Origin: Igneacidithiobacillus sp041146875 | GTDB lineage: Bacteria > Pseudomonadota > Gammaproteobacteria > Acidithiobacillales > Acidithiobacillaceae | Direction: 5' to 3' | Assembly (NCBI RefSeq): GCF_041146875.1 | Contig: NZ_JBFRXP010000001.1 | Location: 248,001 to 312,000 of the forward strand | DNA: 64,000 nucleotides | In this document: piece by piece, positions 60,779 to 64,000 of the stretch | How the letters are laid out: every line of letters starts with the position of its first letter | Numbering within the stretch: position 1 is the stretch's first letter | Translations under genes and position numbers: made by a program | Notes under the pieces: generated by a model | Told to the model about the DNA's origin: nothing | The model's database searches: none | The model's input: the letters and a program-made list of their open reading frames with translations, nothing else

Positions 60779-63388
60779 CTATCCGAGCGAGCGCTCGAGA
60801 ATTTCTCCCAAATCCCGTGATAATTTGTCCTTACTGCGTAAGTCTTCCATAGCTGCCCGCATTTGCTGCTGCCGTTGCGCATCATAACGCGACCAGCGAC
60901 TGAAGACAGTGGCCAAGCGCGCTGCCGTCTGCGGATTGAGGTCATCCAGATGGCGTAACTGCTGCGCATAAAAGCGATAGCCGGAGCCATCCCGGGCATG
61001 GAAGATCGACAAGTTGACGGCAAAGGCGCCAAGGACGGCGCGCACACGATTGGGAACCCGCCAGGAAAAGGCGGGATGTTGCAAGAGATCCTTTGCTCGC
61101 TGCATGGTTTCGGGTGCGACACGCCCCAGCTGTAAAGAGAACCAGCGATCGATAATCAACGGGTGCTGCTGCCACCGTTTGTAGAAATCCGCCAAAAGCG
61201 GCTGTGCATCGTAGTGCGGGTCAAAGGCGAGAAGCTGTAATGCTGCCAGACGATCAGTCATGTTATCAGCATCACGATATTGTCGTTCGGCCCAAGTTTG
61301 CGCTGCCTCCGCTCGCCCACCAGCGAGGGCATAGTGTAGAGCCAGGTTGCGCAGTCGCCGTGCACCCATGGCCTCGCCATCACGGCGGTAGGGGGCCGCC
61401 AACTCCTCATAAAGCCGCTGCCAATCTTCAGAAAATTCATTGGCAAGGGCGCAACGCAACGCCTCGCGCGCCGTGTGAATGCCATCGACGTCGATGCATT
61501 CCATTTGCTGTCCGATAGAATCCTCCGTCGGCAGGCTCAAAAGCTCCGCAGTAAATGCCGGGTCTTGCCGAGCCTGGGCGAGGGCGGCCGCATAAGCCGC
61601 AGACAGGCTCCCAGTATCCAAGCCTTGCGTCGGCTTTTCGATGTGAGCGAGAAGCGCCTTGTGTGCCAAACGCTGCAAACTATCCCAGCGATTAAAAGAG
61701 TCATTATCGTGTTGGGCGAGAAAGGTGTCGGCGGCCTGGGCATCAGTTCGTTCGAGCAGCACCGGTGCCGAAAACCCGCGCAGTACCGAGGGGACAACCG
61801 GCCTGGCAAAGGGGCCAAAGACCCAATCGTTGGCGGTATTCTCTAGGAGCAGAATGGTTTCCTCTTCCCCTGCGGGCAGGGCAGCAACGCTGCCATCTTC
61901 ATAAAAGAATGCCAAACGCACGGGGATAGGTACGGGTAGTTTCTGTTCCTGCCCCGGCGTGGCTGGCGTTTGCTGCTGTAGGCGAAGCAGGTAACGACCG
62001 CTCTGCGCATCAAAATGCCCTTCCGCCTTGAGGCGCGGTGTACCCGCCTGAGAATACCAACGCAGAAATCCGGAAAGATCGCGGCCACTGCCGGTGGCCA
62101 AGGCGTCAAGTAGTTCCTCGATGCGCACCGCTTGTCCATCGTGTCGTTGGAAGTAGAGATCGGTTCCGGCGCGGAATTCATCCACGCCGAGCAGGGTGTG
62201 CATCATGCGGATCACTTCCGCACCCTTTTCATACACCGTAGCCGTATAGAAGTTATTGATCTCTTTGTAGGAATCTGGCCGCACTGGATGCGCCAGGGCA
62301 CTCGCATCCTCGGCAAATTGGGCGGCGCGCAAGCGCCGTACCTCGGCAATGCGTTGCACACCGCGGGAGTTCATGTCTGCGGAAAATTCCTGGTCGCGGA
62401 ATACCGTCAGACCTTCCTTAAGGCTGAGCTGAAACCAGTCGCGCAGGGTGACACGGTTTCCGGTCCAGTTGTGGAAATATTCGTGCGCAATAACCGATTC
62501 GATCCCCTGATAGTCGATATCAGTGGCAGTTTCCGGGCTGGCCAGAACATACTTGGAGTTAAAAATATTCAACCCCTTGTTTTCCATTGCCCCCATGTTG
62601 AAGCTGTCGGTGGCAACGATCAGATAGCGATCCAGGTCATACTCGCGTCCATAGACTTTTTCGTCCCAGGCCATAGCCTTCTGCAAACTCTGCAGGGCTT
62701 GCTCACAAGCGTCGCGGTCACGCTCTGCTACGTAGAGCTCCAAGCCGATTTCGCGCCCGGAGAGCGTGACAAAGCGGTCCTTGGCGACATGAAAATGCCC
62801 CCCGACAGCAGCAAAAAGGTAGCAAGGTTTGGGGAAAGGATCTTCCCAGCGCGCCCAGTGCCAGCCATTCTCCTCTTCGCCCGATGCCACGCAGTTGCCA
62901 TTGGACAAAAGGATTGGGCAGGATTGTTTGGGAGCATTTAAGGTAACCACAAAACGCGCCAGTACGTCTGGTCGATCCAGGTACCAAGTTATGCGACGAA
63001 AACCCTCTGCCTCACATTGGGTAAGAAAGACCTCATCAGCATAATACAGCCCCGACAAAGCGGTATTCGCCTGGGGGTGAATACGTACGCGGGACTCCAG
63101 GACGAAGCTCTCGGGAACTTCTCTTATCCGTAACTGCCCAGGCTCAAGAGAATAGCGTTCTGCGGGCAGAACTTCGCCATCTACGGATAAGGACAGTAGT
63201 TCCAGCGCATCGCCGTCCAGAAGCAGATCGCGCGCTGCCCTGTCGAGGCGACGCAGCATGAGTTGTGTATGGACTTCCGTACCTTGTGGACGAAGAAATA
63301 TCTCCAACTTTACCTCATCGATGGCAAAGGCTGGTGCGGAATAATCCTGGCGATGTACAACGACTGCGGGAGCAGGTGTCATTCGCAT
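60779..63388 (-). CDS. pepN: Aminopeptidase N (M1 family)
   Basis: Zinc-dependent aminopeptidase of 869 aa for general peptide turnover in the cytoplasm. The GAMENKGLNIF exopeptidase motif (about residue 266) and VIAHEYFHNWTGNRVTLRDWFQLSLKEGLTVFRDQEF with zinc ligands HExxH and Glu (near 298-320) are complete. The C-terminal repeats end in KDKLSRDLGEILERSLG, as in E. coli PepN. The start is uncertain between ATG 63388 and 63382. It overlaps the upstream DsbG-like gene. Confidence 0.95.
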   Translation of the reverse strand: MRMTPAPAVVVHRQDYSAPAFAIDEVKLEIFLRPQGTEVHTQLMLRRLDRAARDLLLDGDALELLSLSVDGEVLPAERYSLEPGQLRIREVPESFVLESRVRIHPQANTALSGLYYADEVFLTQCEAEGFRRITWYLDRPDVLARFVVTLNAPKQSCPILLSNGNCVASGEEENGWHWARWEDPFPKPCYLFAAVGGHFHVAKDRFVTLSGREIGLELYVAERDRDACEQALQSLQKAMAWDEKVYGREYDLDRYLIVATDSFNMGAMENKGLNIFNSKYVLASPETATDIDYQGIESVIAHEYFHNWTGNRVTLRDWFQLSLKEGLTVFRDQEFSADMNSRGVQRIAEVRRLRAAQFAEDASALAHPVRPDSYKEINNFYTATVYEKGAEVIRMMHTLLGVDEFRAGTDLYFQRHDGQAVRIEELLDALATGSGRDLSGFLRWYSQAGTPRLKAEGHFDAQSGRYLLRLQQQTPATPGQEQKLPVPIPVRLAFFYEDGSVAALPAGEEETILLLENTANDWVFGPFARPVVPSVLRGFSAPVLLERTDAQAADTFLAQHDNDSFNRWDSLQRLAHKALLAHIEKPTQGLDTGSLSAAYAAALAQARQDPAFTAELLSLPTEDSIGQQMECIDVDGIHTAREALRCALANEFSEDWQRLYEELAAPYRRDGEAMGARRLRNLALHYALAGGRAEAAQTWAERQYRDADNMTDRLAALQLLAFDPHYDAQPLLADFYKRWQQHPLIIDRWFSLQLGRVAPETMQRAKDLLQHPAFSWRVPNRVRAVLGAFAVNLSIFHARDGSGYRFYAQQLRHLDDLNPQTAARLATVFSRWSRYDAQRQQQMRAAMEDLRSKDKLSRDLGEILERSLG

Positions 63389-64000
63389 GTACCCTGGGCA
63401 TTCAAGGAACCGATGCCAGAGATGAATTGCCCGAGTTTTTCTGGCATCCCGTGACTGATTTTCGCCTTACCGCCCTTATCGCAATATACGATGGTCGGTG
63501 TAGCTTCCTGACCACTGTCCTGAAGGAGCTGTGTATTTTTCTCCACATCGGCCATTACCGCCGGACTGGGATTGGCGTCAGCGTGAATTGCGCCCTCCTC
63601 CGTCTCCTCATTGAAATTCTTCTCATTTTTCGCCATCGCCTTTGCCGGGTCTTTTGCCGCAAGAATAGCGGCTGCCTTGCCTGCACTAGAAGGCTTTAAA
63701 AACGCGGCAACAACATAGCGTACGCGCAGTTTTCCCTGGGCAATGAGTGGCTTGGCGTTCTCATAAAACTTGTGACAGAAGATGCAGTTGGGATCAACGA
63801 AGGCAATCACCTCTGGCCCCTTGGTGCCCAGAACGAATGATTTGACCTTACTTGCCCGCTCTGCAAGCAGTGCCGCTGACATGGGTTTGGGCAGCAAACC
63901 TGCCTCTTCGGCATTCTTGCGGATCACGTTTTCCCCATCACTGTTGATGATGGCTTGCGCCAAAATGAGATACTTTCCATCCGGACTGGCATAAGCGAGG
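63379..64000 (-). CDS. DsbG/DsbC-like thiol:disulfide interchange protein, N-terminus outside window
   Basis: The reading frame is open to the window end, so the start and any signal peptide are missing. The visible start YASPDGKYLILAQAI is the linker of DsbC/DsbG, followed by a thioredoxin fold with CxxC in FVDPNCIFCHKFYEN, a cis-Pro loop EATPTIVYCDKGG, and no other cysteines near the active site apart from YCDK. It is a periplasmic isomerase or reductase. It overlaps pepN, and its presence upstream suggests they share a transcript. Confidence 0.85.
   Translation of the reverse strand, partial: LAYASPDGKYLILAQAIINSDGENVIRKNAEEAGLLPKPMSAALLAERASKVKSFVLGTKGPEVIAFVDPNCIFCHKFYENAKPLIAQGKLRVRYVVAAFLKPSSAGKAAAILAAKDPAKAMAKNEKNFNEETEEGAIHADANPSPAVMADVEKNTQLLQDSGQEATPTIVYCDKGGKAKISHGMPEKLGQFISGIGSLNAQGTCE

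Overview
The window is ordinary chromosomal DNA of a sulfur-oxidising acidophile, most likely Acidithiobacillus or a close relative. The main evidence is a sulfide:quinone oxidoreductase with Cys128/Cys160/Cys356 in the numbering of the Acidithiobacillus ferrooxidans enzyme, and an ArsR whose arsenite-binding cysteines sit at the C-terminus (CC-x5-C) as in A. ferrooxidans ArsR. The genus is inferred from protein features; no search was run. Coding density is high and many genes overlap by 1-20 nt. I see no insertion sequence, prophage or CRISPR array. One tRNA gene (Leu, anticodon TAA) is present.

Layout. 1-8 kb: partial FAH-family hydrolase, arginine decarboxylase (speA), a bcp/phoH-like pair, a Fur-family regulator, a HAD phosphatase, dksA, an EcsC-family gene and sfsA. 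8-12 kb: map, glnD and hflD. 12-19 kb, mostly minus strand: a HhH-GPD glycosylase with rluB, a free-standing sqr with its own promoter and terminator, and the yciO-M50 protease-trpS-scpA-scpB operon. 19-23 kb: a QueC-like protein, a ferritin-like diiron protein and a large MscS channel. 23-29 kb: proline metabolism, with an APC permease plus proB divergent from a bifunctional putA. 29-35 kb: the SOS mutagenesis operon lexA-imuA-imuB-dnaE2 behind a consensus LexA box. 35-40 kb: a TRIC-like membrane protein, an SDR, an ABC exporter, a secreted Lys/Ala-rich protein behind a consensus sigma-54 promoter, a Sel1-repeat protein, tRNA-Leu and a DoxX protein.

40-48 kb: an arsenic locus (arsB divergent from arsR-arsC-VOC, with overlapping promoters) and a four-gene YbhGFSR-type ABC efflux operon. 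48-53 kb: the prkA-yeaH-spoVR stress operon. Its 305-bp leader has a sigma-54 promoter, two NtrC-type dyads 33 bp apart and an mRNA hairpin. 53-55 kb: a DUF3311/sodium:solute symporter pair. 55-60 kb: folD-ppk-parA-CYTH/CHAD, all overlapping. 60-64 kb, minus strand: a DsbG-like protein (cut by the window end), pepN and a small Cys-rich orphan.

The two most interesting themes are (i) a translationally coupled polyphosphate module, where polyphosphate kinase, an orphan ParA ATPase and a CYTH-CHAD protein suggest placement or segregation of polyphosphate granules, and (ii) two independent sigma-54 promoters, one serving a very basic repetitive exported protein and one serving the PrkA operon with an almost textbook NtrC enhancer layout.
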